The position numbers and the translations under genes were made by a program. A DNA stretch of 64,000 bases, taken from the NCBI RefSeq assembly GCF_023023025.1, contig NZ_CP095481.1, positions 2,480,001 to 2,544,000 on the forward strand. Reading direction: 5' to 3'. Shown piece by piece: positions 8,184-16,674 of this stretch. Every line of letters starts with the position of its first letter. The first letter of the stretch is position 1. Source of the stretch: Amycolatopsis sp. WQ 127309 (GTDB lineage Bacteria; Actinomycetota; Actinomycetes; Mycobacteriales; Pseudonocardiaceae). The notes beneath the pieces were generated by a model. That model did no database searches. It worked only from the letters and a program-made list of their open reading frames with translations, and was not told the DNA's origin.

Positions 8184-9371
8184 CTACTGTGGACTGATCC
8201 GCGCGCGCAGCTGGGCCACGTGGGTGGCCGGGAGACCGGTCGTCTCCGCGCGGTCCAGCGCCTCGGCAGCCGATGGGGAACCCAAGCGGTGCAACAACTC
8301 CGCCCGCGATGCGTGCCACCACGGGTAGTCCTCCAGGCCCGGCAATGCGTCCACCAAAGCCAAAGCCGCCGCGGCACCGTCTTGTTCTGCCACCGCGGCC
8401 GCGCGGTTCAAGCGGACTACCGGCGTGTCCTGGATCGACAACAGCACGTCGTACCAGGAGATCACCGCGTCCCAGTTGGTCTCCGCGTACGTCGGCGCGA
8501 GGTCGTGGCACGCGGCGATCGCCGCCTGGATGACGTACTGGTTCGGCACCGAGGGGGTTCGGCGCAGGCCCGCGCCCACCAACGACACGCCTTCCTTGAT
8601 CAACCCAGGGTCCCAGAGCGCGCGATCCTGGAAAGCCAGCAGCACCGGCGAACCCGACGAAAAGCGGGCCTCGCGGCGGGCGTCTTGCAGCAGCACCAGC
8701 GCCAAGAGACCCAGCGCCGTCGGCTCGTCGGGCATCAGTGAGACCAGCAGGCGGGCCAGGCGCACCGCCTCGGCGGTCAACGGCGCTCGGCCCGTGTAGC
8801 CCTCGTTGAAGATCAAGTACACCGTCGATGCCACGCCGGCCAGGCGTGCGGGCAGTTCTTCGGAAGACGGCACGCGGTAGGGGATCCGGGCCTGCGCGAT
8901 CTTCTGCTTCGCGCGCGTCAGGCGCTTCGCCAGCGTCGCTTCGGGGAGAAGCAGGGCGCGGGCCACCTCTGGCGTCGACAGGCCGCCCAGGGTCCGGAGG
9001 GCCAGAGCGACCTGCGCATCCAGGGACAACGCCGGGTGGCAGCACGTGAAGACCAGCCTCAGCAGATCGTCGCGGACCGAGAGCGGGTCGGGGGACGGGT
9101 CGACGGCCGGCATCGCGTCGGCCTCCTTCCCGAGGCGCTTCGCTTCGCGGCGGACGACGTCGACCGCGCGCCTGCGGGCCGCGACCAGCAGCCAGCCGCG
9201 GGGGTTGGCGGGGACGCCGTCGCGTGGCCACGTCTCGAGGGCGCGGACCACCGCGTCCTGGACGGCGTCTTCGGCGCGGTCGACGCTGCCGGTGACGCGG
9301 ACCAGCGTGGCCAGTACCCGGGTGCCCTCGTCCCGGACCAGCCGCGCGACCGCGTCACCGGCGAAGGTCAC
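8184..9371 (-). CDS. ECF42-type RNA polymerase sigma factor with C-terminal TPR-like domain
   Basis: Alternative sigma factor, 395 aa. The sigma-2 region lies near residues 10-80 (VDRAEDAVQDAVVRALETWP) and sigma-4 near 120-175 (LSTPEVARALLLPEATLAKRLTRAKQKIA). The C-terminal 200 residues form the DUF6596 helical repeat region (FNEGYTGR, RLARLLVSLMPDEPTALGLLALVLL). This architecture, together with a DGPF/YCII partner, defines the ECF42 group. I chose the GTG at 9371, which overlaps the stop of the YCII gene (GTGA); the reading frame stays open upstream but does not look like protein there. The signal and target promoters are unknown. Confidence 0.9.
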   Translation of the reverse strand: MTFAGDAVARLVRDEGTRVLATLVRVTGSVDRAEDAVQDAVVRALETWPRDGVPANPRGWLLVAARRRAVDVVRREAKRLGKEADAMPAVDPSPDPLSVRDDLLRLVFTCCHPALSLDAQVALALRTLGGLSTPEVARALLLPEATLAKRLTRAKQKIAQARIPYRVPSSEELPARLAGVASTVYLIFNEGYTGRAPLTAEAVRLARLLVSLMPDEPTALGLLALVLLQDARREARFSSGSPVLLAFQDRALWDPGLIKEGVSLVGAGLRRTPSVPNQYVIQAAIAACHDLAPTYAETNWDAVISWYDVLLSIQDTPVVRLNRAAAVAEQDGAAAALALVDALPGLEDYPWWHASRAELLHRLGSPSAAEALDRAETTGLPATHVAQLRARISPQ

Positions 9372-9718
9372 TTGCCGAATTCGACGACCGGCCGGACTTC
9401 GATGGCGCCGTCCCAGGCGCCCGGGATCTGCGCCGCGACCTTGACGGCTTCGTCGAGGTCGGCGCACTCGATGAGGTAGAAGCCGGTGAGGGCTTCCTTC
9501 GTCTCGGCGTACGGGCCGTCGGTGGTGACGATGTCGCCGCCCTTGCCGCCGGTGACGTGGACGGTCGTCGCGGTCGCGGTCGGGTACAGGGCCGCGCCGC
9601 CGCGGATCACGGCCTGCGCGGCCGCGCCGAACTCGTCGTAGTCCCGCATCATGCCGGCGGCTTCGGGCTGGGTCGGGTCGACGTCGGAGGCGTAGATGAT
9701 GGCGGCGTACTTGGGCAT
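9368..9718 (-). CDS. YCII/DGPF-domain protein, partner of ECF42 sigma factor
   Basis: 116 aa, alpha/beta protein of the YCII-related (DGPF) family. It contains the typical PKYAAIIYA start, VTTDGPYAETKEALTGFYLIECADLDEA and a C-terminal strand, EVRPVVEF. The family name derives from the DGPF-like motif, here DGPY. In ECF42 loci these small proteins are encoded next to the sigma factor, although their biochemical role is unsettled. The stop codon overlaps the sigma start, so they are co-translated. A GGAG-like site precedes the ATG (GAGCTGTC). Confidence 0.9.
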   Translation of the reverse strand: MPKYAAIIYASDVDPTQPEAAGMMRDYDEFGAAAQAVIRGGAALYPTATATTVHVTGGKGGDIVTTDGPYAETKEALTGFYLIECADLDEAVKVAAQIPGAWDGAIEVRPVVEFGK

Positions 9719-9814
9719 GACAGCTCCTCACAGAGGTCGGCCGGCGCCGATCGCCGGCTCTCACTGTAAGGACGAACGGCGCGGACGTCTCCAGGACAAC
9801 CGCGCCGGACTTTC

Positions 9815-10465
9815 TCAGCCTTCGACGAGCTCCCACTCGGCGTCCGGCGTCTCGCGGTCGTAGACCTGGCCCGGCGCGGCCTTCAGCACCGTGCGGACGT
9901 CCGGGTACAGCTTCGCGACGTGCTCCAACTCCAGGCCCTCGACCTCGAAGTCCTCCGCTTCCGGCACCTCGAAGCCGACGAACAGCCACGTGCCGTCCTG
10001 CTCGCGGACGACCTGGCGGACCGCGCGGACCGGACGCTCCGACCCGGTCGGCAGCTCGGTGAGGCCGCTGCTGATCTGGACCTCGTCGTCCGGCGAACCT
10101 TCGAACTCCCACGCCGCGCGACGCTGGGCGAGCAGGCGGATGTCCTCGTCCTCGTCGTCGGAGCCGGTCACCGAGGACAGCAGCCACGCGCGGTGGTCCG
10201 GGTCCCAGTCGGCGGCCATGCCCGTGGGCATCTCCGCGAGCGCGGCCAGCTGCGGGAGCAGGTCGAGCGCCTCCCGGACCGACAGCTTGCCGAAGTTCTC
10301 GCGGTTGACCAGCACGTCTTCCGACAGCTCGGTGCCGTCGCTGATGAACCAGTCGTCTTCGTCGTCCAGGACGACGAAGCCCAGCGCGTCGGCGTCGGTC
10401 ACCAGAGCCAGGGCGATGATGACCGGTGCTTCCGGGTCCTGGCGCAGCGGCCATTCGGTCGACAT
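9815..10465 (-). CDS. Conserved hypothetical acidic protein
   Basis: 216 aa, not assigned to a family. Acidic throughout (many Asp/Glu, for example the TGSDDEDED stretch near 108-116), without signal peptide, membrane segment or catalytic motif that I can point to. The frame runs upstream to 10708 with ATG-like codons, but I chose the ATG at 10465 because coding-like composition begins there and the upstream part would overlap the divergent oxidoreductase gene. It lies between the ECF42 pair and that gene and is probably transcribed alone. Confidence 0.7.
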   Translation of the reverse strand: MSTEWPLRQDPEAPVIIALALVTDADALGFVVLDDEDDWFISDGTELSEDVLVNRENFGKLSVREALDLLPQLAALAEMPTGMAADWDPDHRAWLLSSVTGSDDEDEDIRLLAQRRAAWEFEGSPDDEVQISSGLTELPTGSERPVRAVRQVVREQDGTWLFVGFEVPEAEDFEVEGLELEHVAKLYPDVRTVLKAAPGQVYDRETPDAEWELVEG

Positions 10466-10544
10466 GCCCCGTATCCCACCATCGGGCGACGGCGGCCCGG
10501 GAGCCGGGGTCGTCCGGTCGCCTAATTCATCGCACGTTGATATT

Positions 10545-10931
10545 ATGGCCGCCATGGTGCTCCCCAAGGGTCTCGCCCGCTTCAACCGCGTCGCGACCAA
10601 CCGCGTCAACAAATACGTCGTCAACTGGGCGCCCGGGTTCGGCATGATCGTCCACAAGGGACGGAAGTCGGGCCGGGAGTACCGGACGCCGGTGAACGTC
10701 TTCGGCACGGCGGAGGGCTACGTCGTCGCGCTGACCTACGGGCCGGACGCCGACTGGGTGAAGAACGTGCTGGCCGAGGGCGGCTGCACGGTCGTCACCC
10801 GGCGGAAAAACCACCACGTGCACGGCGCCCGGCTCGTGCATGATGAGTCGCGCCAGGCCATGCCGACACCCGTCCGGCAGTTCCTCGGCCTGCTGAACGT
10901 CCACGACTTCCTGCTGCTCAAGCGGGACTAG
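10545..10931 (+). CDS. Nitroreductase/deazaflavin-dependent oxidoreductase family protein (DUF385)
   Basis: 128 aa, split beta-barrel fold of the F420-binding Ddn-like family: GRKSGREYRTPVNVF near residues 40-54 and the later VLAEGGCTVVTRR. Known members bind F420 and reduce quinones or other substrates; the substrate here is unknown. Two in-frame ATGs (10545 and 10554) are possible. A TATTAT hexamer at 10541-10546 could be a -10 box for a transcript starting at or near 10554, which would then be leaderless; neither start has a clear ribosome site. An acetyltransferase gene follows after 8 bp. Confidence 0.8.
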   Translation: MAAMVLPKGLARFNRVATNRVNKYVVNWAPGFGMIVHKGRKSGREYRTPVNVFGTAEGYVVALTYGPDADWVKNVLAEGGCTVVTRRKNHHVHGARLVHDESRQAMPTPVRQFLGLLNVHDFLLLKRD

Positions 10932-10939
10932 GGGGAGCG

Positions 10940-11473
10940 ATGCTCGAGGGGGAGCTCGTCCGGCTGCGCGCGCTGGAGCCGGAGGACGCCGAGAAGATCC
11001 ACCTGTGGGTCCACGACCCCGAGGTCGGCCGCTGGATGAACACCAGCCACCCGCGCTCCCTCGCGCAGCTGCGCAAGCGCGCCGAGGAACGCCCGGTCAA
11101 CAGCTACGAACTGGTCGTCCTCGGGATCGAGGCCAAGGCCGACGGCAAGCTGATCGGCGTCATCGACCTGCGGGACGCCGAGCCCGAGATCGGCAACGCC
11201 GAGCTGGACGTCTACATCGGTGACGCCGAGTACCGGAACGGCGGCGGTTACGGCACCGAGGCGCTGCGCCTGATGTGCCGCTACGGCTTCAACGCCATGC
11301 GCCTGCACATGATCACGCTCTGGGTGGTCGCCGGGAACGAGCGGGCGCGGCACGTCTACCGCAAGGTCGGGTTCACCGAGGACGGCCGTCACCGCGAGGC
11401 GTTCGTCGCGATGGACGGCGAGCGCCACGACATGATCCTGATGAGCATGCTCAAGGGCGAGCTCAAGTCGTGA
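10940..11473 (+). CDS. GNAT-family N-acetyltransferase (RimJ/RimL-like)
   Basis: 177 aa. Acetyl-CoA dependent N-acetyltransferase fold: strand GKLIGVIDLRD, the acetyl-CoA-binding loop YRNGGGYGTEALRLMCRYGF near 97-116 (R/Q-x-x-G-x-G/A variant), and a C-terminal NERARHVYRKVGFTEDGR typical of the RimJ/RimL subgroup. The acceptor (protein N terminus, antibiotic or metabolite) is not readable. It starts 8 bp after the deazaflavin oxidoreductase with a GGGGGAGCG site and is probably co-transcribed. Its 3' end overlaps the convergent MmcQ-like gene by 11 bp. Confidence 0.88.
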   Translation: MLEGELVRLRALEPEDAEKIHLWVHDPEVGRWMNTSHPRSLAQLRKRAEERPVNSYELVVLGIEAKADGKLIGVIDLRDAEPEIGNAELDVYIGDAEYRNGGGYGTEALRLMCRYGFNAMRLHMITLWVVAGNERARHVYRKVGFTEDGRHREAFVAMDGERHDMILMSMLKGELKS

Positions 11474-11789
11474 GCCGCTTCGGCGCCTTCAGCCGCCACG
11501 CCTCTTCGAGCAGCTCACGCAGCTGATCTACGTCGACCTTGTCCAGGTCGACGATGATCGAGCCGGAGCCGTCGTAGTGCGGGGTCGTGAAGAAGGCCGC
11601 GTCGCCGGATTCCAGCAACGCGGCCTTCTCGTCGAGCCCGCACATCACGACCAGGCCGCCTTCGGCCTCGGTGCGCAGCCGCGCGAACCCCTTGCCCGCC
11701 ACCTTCAGCGCGGGCGTGCGGTACCAGGTCGCCGCCTCGACCTCGGGCAGTCCCGAGGCCAGGCGGACGACGTCTTCCCAAGTCGTCAT
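11463..11789 (-). CDS. MmcQ/YjbR-family protein
   Basis: 108 aa, the usual length for this CyaY-like fold family: WEDVVRLASGLPEVEAATWYRTPALKVAGKGFARL at the N terminus, FFTTPHYDGSGSIIVDLDKVD in the middle and a C-terminal helix ELLEEAWRLKAPKRL. Members are often called DNA-binding, but a biochemical role is not established. The ATG at 11789 is chosen because the frame upstream has no protein-like sequence. Convergent with the GNAT gene. Confidence 0.85.
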   Translation of the reverse strand: MTTWEDVVRLASGLPEVEAATWYRTPALKVAGKGFARLRTEAEGGLVVMCGLDEKAALLESGDAAFFTTPHYDGSGSIIVDLDKVDVDQLRELLEEAWRLKAPKRLTT

Positions 11790-11827
11790 GGGTCCATTGT
11801 CGACCCGGCGTCTTGGAAATACCGGAG

Positions 11828-13522
11828 CTACGGCAGCAGGGTGATCCGGTCCGCCGCGGGCGGGGCCAGGTTCGGGTGGGCGCCCAGGTACGCGATCAGC
11901 GCGTCCAGGTCCACCGGTCCGCCGGCCAGGTTCGTGCCCTTGGTGAACTCGGTGAAGCCGTCCCCGCCGGCGGCGAGGAAGTTGTTCACCGACACGCGGA
12001 ACGTCGCCGCCGGGTCGACCGGCGTGCCGTTCACCGTGATGCTGGAGATCCGCGAGCCCTGCGGCGCGGCGGCCGAGTAGCTGTAGTGCAGCGAGCTCGA
12101 GATCTGCAGGAACTTCGGGTTGACGCCCGGCGCCCACTGCTGCTCCAGCACGTTCTTCAGGTTCGCACCGGTCAGCGTGATCGTCTGCATGATGTTCGCG
12201 AACGGCTGGACGGTGAACGCCTCGCCGTAGGTCACCACGCCGTCACCCTCGTTGTTCGCGGACGACTTGTACGTCAGGTCGGCGCGGATGCCGCCCGGGT
12301 TGGTCATCGCGATGACCGCGTTGTTGCCCTGCGTGCCCGCGAGCTGCGCGTCGGCGATGACGTCGCCGAGCGAGGACTCGCCCGCCACGTTGCCCGCCGC
12401 CGGCAGGTCCGCGGTGATGGAGCCGACCGGCTTGTTCGCGATCGGGCCGGACTTCGCCTTGGCGTCGGCGACCAGCGCCGACACGGCCGGGTCCGGGGTC
12501 ACCGTGCGCGTGACGATCTCGTTGTGCGCCTGCGTCGCCGACCGGACGACGTCGCGCGTCTTCAGGTTGATCTTCAGGTCCACCACGGACAGCAGGCGGC
12601 CGAACGACGCGCCCTGGATGACCGTGCGCGGCTGGCCCGCCGGGTCGTTGATGACGCAGTTGTACTGCTGGTGGCTGTGCCCGGTGAAGATGGCGTCGAC
12701 CTTCGGGGTCACCGCCTTCGCGATCGCGGTGGCCGGGCCGGGCAGCACCCGGCAGTCGTTCGGGCCCTCGATCTCGGTGCTGTCGCCCTGGTGCAGCAGC
12801 ACGACCTGGGACTTGACGCCGAGGAAGTCGAGCAGGTTCGCGGTGCGGTTGATCGCCTCGACCTCGTCACCGAACTTCAGGCCCTTGATGGCCTCCGGCG
12901 TGACGACGGTCGGCAGGTCCTTCAGCGTCGCGCCGATGACGCCGATCGGCACGCCACCCTCGAACTTGACGGTGAACGGCAGCAGCGCGGGCAGGCCGTT
13001 GGTGAAGTACACATTGGACCCGAGGAACGGGAAGTCCGCACCCTTGAACTTCTTGTCGAACTGGCAACCGTCGGTCGGGTGGCAGCCGCCGAACTGCATG
13101 CGCTGCAGTTCCTTGTAGCCCTCGTCGAACTCGTGGTTGCCGACGACGGACGCGCTGACGCCGATCTGGTTCAGGAAGTCGATGGTCGGCTCGTCGTGGA
13201 ACAGCGCCGAGACCACCGGCGACGCGCCGACGTTGTCCCCGGCGGAGAACACGAGCGAGTTGCGCACCTGCGCGCGAAGCTGCTTCACGTGCGTCGCCAG
13301 GTAAGCGGCGCCGCCGGCGTCCACTGTGGTCCCGTCCGACTGCGTGACCCGGCCGCTGGAACCCGACGGCGGCTCGAGGTTGCCGTGGAAGTCGTTGAAC
13401 GTGATGATCCGGACGTCCGTCGTCGGATCCGGGCGCTGGCCCGCGGACGCGGGTGCGGTGGTCACCGCCGTCGTCGCCAGCGCGGCCGCGGCGAGCACCA
13501 CGAGCCGGGTTGAAAGCCTCAT
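11828..13522 (-). CDS. Secreted 5'-nucleotidase / UDP-sugar hydrolase
   Basis: 564 aa, dephosphorylates extracellular nucleotides for purine and phosphate salvage. The Sec signal peptide is residues 1-27, with cleavage after APASA. The metallophosphatase domain has TFNDFHGNLE (D44, H46), GNHEFDEGY near 128-136 and GHSHQQYN near 280. The C-terminal nucleotidase domain includes NPGGIRADL and GEAFTVQPFANIM. No LPXTG or transmembrane anchor is visible, so it is probably released. The ATG at 13522 has a GGAGGAAAC ribosome site; the frame upstream lacks signal-peptide character. Confidence 0.92.
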   Translation of the reverse strand: MRLSTRLVVLAAAALATTAVTTAPASAGQRPDPTTDVRIITFNDFHGNLEPPSGSSGRVTQSDGTTVDAGGAAYLATHVKQLRAQVRNSLVFSAGDNVGASPVVSALFHDEPTIDFLNQIGVSASVVGNHEFDEGYKELQRMQFGGCHPTDGCQFDKKFKGADFPFLGSNVYFTNGLPALLPFTVKFEGGVPIGVIGATLKDLPTVVTPEAIKGLKFGDEVEAINRTANLLDFLGVKSQVVLLHQGDSTEIEGPNDCRVLPGPATAIAKAVTPKVDAIFTGHSHQQYNCVINDPAGQPRTVIQGASFGRLLSVVDLKINLKTRDVVRSATQAHNEIVTRTVTPDPAVSALVADAKAKSGPIANKPVGSITADLPAAGNVAGESSLGDVIADAQLAGTQGNNAVIAMTNPGGIRADLTYKSSANNEGDGVVTYGEAFTVQPFANIMQTITLTGANLKNVLEQQWAPGVNPKFLQISSSLHYSYSAAAPQGSRISSITVNGTPVDPAATFRVSVNNFLAAGGDGFTEFTKGTNLAGGPVDLDALIAYLGAHPNLAPPAADRITLLP

Positions 13523-13636
13523 GCGTGTTTCCTCCGATTCGCGCCCAAGGTCCCCATACGGGCGCACGGCGGAGGATTCTGCCTCGCGGCGGAGTCAACT
13601 ACCAGGGTCAAAAGACGGACGTAAAGCGAATGTCAT

Positions 13637-14416
13637 CTAACGGCTTCCGGCGAGCAGGGTTTTCGCGACCAGCTCCGGGTCGTCGCTCATCGGCACGTGC
13701 CCGCAGCCCGGCAGCAGCGTGAACGTCCCGTTCGGCGCGACCTTCCGCAGCTCGGCGACGCGCGGCCGGGCGAGGATCCGGTCGTGCTGGGCCCACGCGA
13801 TCGTCACCGGGACGCCGGTGACCGGGCCGGTGAAGCGGAAACTGCCGCGGGACTGCGCGGCGGTCGGCTCGAAGCCCGGTGCGGTCGCGAGCGCGTGCGC
13901 GTCTTCGGCGACGATCTCGGGCGAGAGCAGCTCGGGGCGGCCGACGATCATCCCCACCAGGGCCTTTCGCCCGGCCGCCGTCGCGGCCAGCCGGCGCACG
14001 ACGTTCGGCGGGGTGCGCTGGGCGAGCGCGCGGTGGGCCTTGAGCGTCGCGATCGCGTAGAGCTTCTGCCGCCGGTTCCACAGCCCGGCCGGCGACAGCG
14101 CGGTGACGCTGCGGACGAGCCCGGCGCGGCCGAGTTCCAGGGAAAGCAGCCCGCCGAGCGAGTTGCCGGCGACGTGCGGCCGGTCGAGGCCGAGCTCGGT
14201 GAAGAGGTCCTTGAACATCACCAGCGCGGGCTCGACGCCGTAGCCGCCGGCCGGCTCGGGCGACTCGCCGAAGCCGGGCAGGTCGACGGCGATGACGTCA
14301 CGATGCGGCGTGAGCAGCGGAAACACCGGCGACCACGCCTGACGACGGTGGCCGATGCCGTGGATCAGCACCAGGGGTTCGCCGTGGCCCGCGCGGTCGT
14401 AGACAACGTCGTCCAT
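13637..14416 (-). CDS. Alpha/beta-fold hydrolase
   Basis: 259 aa. The oxyanion-hole segment VLIHGIGHRR is near residues 16-25, the nucleophile elbow GNSLGG is near 85-90 with Ser about 87, and the catalytic His sits in GCGHVPMSD near 240. The acidic residue is probably the Asp in IAWAQHDRIL near 207. The substrate is unknown: the family covers esterases, lipases, epoxide hydrolases and C-C hydrolases. No signal peptide. It stands apart from its neighbours by about 50-115 bp and is likely monocistronic. Confidence 0.9.
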   Translation of the reverse strand: MDDVVYDRAGHGEPLVLIHGIGHRRQAWSPVFPLLTPHRDVIAVDLPGFGESPEPAGGYGVEPALVMFKDLFTELGLDRPHVAGNSLGGLLSLELGRAGLVRSVTALSPAGLWNRRQKLYAIATLKAHRALAQRTPPNVVRRLAATAAGRKALVGMIVGRPELLSPEIVAEDAHALATAPGFEPTAAQSRGSFRFTGPVTGVPVTIAWAQHDRILARPRVAELRKVAPNGTFTLLPGCGHVPMSDDPELVAKTLLAGSR

Positions 14417-14467
14417 TACCCGAGAGTAGGTCCGGGTCCACGGAAAAGCTACAACCGCCGGTAACAG

Positions 14468-15547
14468 TTACTCTGCGTCCGGGTGAACCCGCGTCCCGGT
14501 GTCGGCCGACCGCTGGACGGCGTCGAGCACCCGGTGCACGCGCAGCGCGTGCCCGAAGTCCGGCAGGTCGCCCTTGAGGTGCCGCGCGTAGGCGTGCGCG
14601 ACGTTGTACGACGGTTCGGACGCGCGCCCGGCCAGCTGCGGCAGCTCGTACCGCGTCGGCACGGCGAGCCGCTCCAGCGTCCCGGTGCGGCTGCCGCGCA
14701 ACGTCAGCTTGGAGATCCAGAACAGCGGGTCCGCGGCGTCGACCACCAGGGTGCCCTCGGTGCCGTTGATCTCCCAGAGGAAGTCCGTGGCCGGCGACGT
14801 CCCGCCGCGCAGGTGCAGCGACACGATCGCGCCGCCGGTCAGCACGCCGGAGACGGCGATCTGGTCGGGCACGGTCATCGGGACGGCGTCGCCGGTCACC
14901 TCGTCGCGCACCCGCGGCCGCACGGTCGCCATCGTGGCCGACAGCTCGGCGAACCCGCCGAGCACCATGTGCAGCGTGTCGGCGGTGTGCGCGAACGGGA
15001 TGGTCAGCAGCGTCGCCCCGCCCTCGGGGTGCAGCTGGTAGTCGCGTCCGGCGCGCACGCTGGAGCCCCAGTTCCCGCCGGACGCGATCAGCGACGTCGA
15101 GAGCACGCGGCCGACGTAGCCGTCCTTGATGAGGTCACGCAGGTAGCGCAACGCCGGCGCAGAACGGCCCTGCAGCCCGACGGCCGTCTGACCGTCCTTC
15201 GCGGCTTCGGCCAGCTCCCGGGTCTCCGCGAGGCTGACGCCCAGCGGCCACTCGCTCAGCACCTGCTTGCCCGCGGCCAGCGCGGGCTCGATGAGCGCCC
15301 GGTGCTCGGGCACCTTCACGGCGACCACGACCAGGTCGACCTCCGGGTGCCGCGCCAGCTCCCCGGCGTCGCCGAAGGTCAGCGGCACGCCGTACTTCTC
15401 GCCGGCCACGCGCGCCGACTCGGCGCTGCTCGCGCTCAGCGCGCGGAGCTCGTAGCCCTCCACCGCGGCCAGCGCGGGCACGTGCGCGGTCGCGGCCCAG
15501 CCGCCGTTCGCGCTGAGCCCGATGATGCCGACCCGGACCGGTGCCAT
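14468..15547 (-). CDS. Gfo/Idh/MocA-family NAD(P)-dependent oxidoreductase
   Basis: 359 aa. N-terminal Rossmann fold starting VRVGIIGLSANGG, with EVDLVVVAVKVPEHRALIEPALAAGKQVLSEWP-type catalytic-loop region near residues 65-100 (the family E-K-P motif is here S-E-W-P). The C-terminal domain is the usual beta sheet. Members oxidise or reduce sugars and inositols; the substrate is unknown. The missing Lys of EKP, replaced by Trp, is seen in a subgroup resembling Gal80-type proteins, so catalysis is not certain. The ATG at 15547 follows a GGAACG-like site; the frame continues upstream without protein-like content. Confidence 0.88.
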   Translation of the reverse strand: MAPVRVGIIGLSANGGWAATAHVPALAAVEGYELRALSASSAESARVAGEKYGVPLTFGDAGELARHPEVDLVVVAVKVPEHRALIEPALAAGKQVLSEWPLGVSLAETRELAEAAKDGQTAVGLQGRSAPALRYLRDLIKDGYVGRVLSTSLIASGGNWGSSVRAGRDYQLHPEGGATLLTIPFAHTADTLHMVLGGFAELSATMATVRPRVRDEVTGDAVPMTVPDQIAVSGVLTGGAIVSLHLRGGTSPATDFLWEINGTEGTLVVDAADPLFWISKLTLRGSRTGTLERLAVPTRYELPQLAGRASEPSYNVAHAYARHLKGDLPDFGHALRVHRVLDAVQRSADTGTRVHPDAE

Positions 15548-15576
15548 GAGCGTTCCTTTCGTTTCCCCCACAAGAC

Positions 15577-15900
15577 TTACGTGCCGAGCGTCGCGGTCAT
15601 TCCCGCGTGAGCGCAAGCCACACCAGATGGCGGCGGCCGTTTCTTTGCTGTCTCCGGTGGGCCCGGAACGGAGCCGCTCGCAGCCGCGTCTCGCGCGGCG
15701 TTCCCCTCGAAGACGTGCACAGCGACGGCTTCCGCGGCCGTCGCGCGGACCGCGTCCACGAGCCGCGCGGGCGGGTCGTGACCCCGCGGCTGTGGCGCAA
15801 CGCACATCGAGAAGACCAGCCATTCGGCCGCACCGGATGTCGCGGCCGCGATGAGGCGAACGTTCCGGCAGGTGGGGGAAGAAGAGCGCGAGGATGACAC
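15577..15900 (-). CDS. Possible small unrecognised protein
   Basis: A 107-aa minus-strand frame starting at a GTG (15900). I list it because codons across the middle (about 15680-15850) end in G or C almost every time, and the translation there (GAAEWLVFSMCVAP, then ARLVDAVRATAAEAVAVHVFEG) looks protein-like, while the ends do not. There is no good ribosome site. Another minus frame just upstream has a hydrophobic run (GVILALFF), so the region could also be a decayed, frameshifted gene. No function can be assigned. Without it, 15548-16029 would be empty. Confidence 0.3.
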   Translation of the reverse strand: MSSSRSSSPTCRNVRLIAAATSGAAEWLVFSMCVAPQPRGHDPPARLVDAVRATAAEAVAVHVFEGNAARDAAASGSVPGPPETAKKRPPPSGVACAHAGMTATLGT

Positions 15901-16029
15901 CAAGCCCGTGACCGAGCGGCCCTGACCGATCGGCCCGTCGCCGGGTCGGCCAAGTGGCCGATGGGGGCGTCCGGCGTCCGGCTGATCGACCGAAGCGGCA
16001 TCCCGGGCAAGATCCATAACGTCGGTGGC

Positions 16030-16674
16030 ATGACGAACGCACAGGTCACCGCCCTGCAGTACGGACTCATCGGCTTCTTCGCGCTGTGGACCGTCGTGCT
16101 GGTGCCGCAGCTGCTCACCCAGCTCGCGCGGCACGGTGGCCTACGGCTGCGCGGCATCGTCACCACCGCGGCCGTGCTGCTCTACGGGTGCATGACCTTC
16201 GCGGTCGTCTTCCTGCCGCTGCCCGGGCCCGGCACCCGGCGGCTGAGCCAGACCGTGCAGCTGCACCCGTTCCAGTGGATCACCGACATCCACACCGAGC
16301 TGCTGAAGCACGGTGAGCCGCTGTCGCAGTGGTTCATGACGCAGACGTTCCAGCAGGCCTGCATGAACGTCCTGCTGTTCGTCCCGCTCGGGGTGTTCGC
16401 GCGGATCCTGTGGCGCCGCGGGCTCGTCGGCACCACGCTGATCGGCTTCACGGCGTCACTGCTCATCGAGATCACGCAGGTCACGGCGAACTTCGGCACC
16501 GCGCCGTACGTCTACCGGATCTTCGACGTCGACGACCTCATGAACAACACGTTCGGCGCCGGCGTCGGCTGGGTGTTCGGGGCGCTCCTGCTGACCCTGC
16601 TGCGGGCCAAGCGTTCAACGGTCGACGTGCAGCCGGCCCGGAGCCAGCGGATCCACCTCGCCCAGACGCGCTAA
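16030..16674 (+). CDS. VanZ-family membrane protein
   Basis: 214 aa, integral membrane protein. Four to five hydrophobic segments: about 10-30, 43-64, 115-133, 139-158 and 185-203. The VanZ pattern is present: N-term helix, MNVLLFVPLGVFARIL, SLLIEITQ and FDVDDLMNNTFGAGVGW, the last being the conserved E-x-Q/D-x-D-D-x-x-N-N-x-x-G signature. VanZ gives low-level teicoplanin resistance in enterococci; most actinobacterial members are uncharacterised. The ATG at 16030 was chosen as the start of the first helix. Its last 60 bp overlap a small convergent gene. Confidence 0.88.
   Translation: MTNAQVTALQYGLIGFFALWTVVLVPQLLTQLARHGGLRLRGIVTTAAVLLYGCMTFAVVFLPLPGPGTRRLSQTVQLHPFQWITDIHTELLKHGEPLSQWFMTQTFQQACMNVLLFVPLGVFARILWRRGLVGTTLIGFTASLLIEITQVTANFGTAPYVYRIFDVDDLMNNTFGAGVGWVFGALLLTLLRAKRSTVDVQPARSQRIHLAQTR

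Noticed and set aside
8015..8377. Minus-strand frame containing an ADDGNRTRV-like stretch
   Set aside because: That motif is the familiar false translation of the 3' end of a tRNA on the wrong strand; it comes from the tRNA-Gly fragment.
8184..10454. A single 756-codon minus-strand frame over sigma factor, YCII gene and beyond
   Set aside because: Only the part from 9371 looks like protein; upstream it covers real genes in other frames.
11813..13513. 566-codon plus-strand frame opposite the 5'-nucleotidase
   Set aside because: Arg/Val/Gly-rich shadow with no motifs; the minus strand has a signal peptide and complete active-site motifs.
14459..14472. GTAAC-A-GTTAC palindrome near the end of the Gfo/Idh gene
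   Set aside because: It is the everted form of the TTAC/GTAA operator motif, inside the gap between gene ends, and not at a promoter; probably chance.
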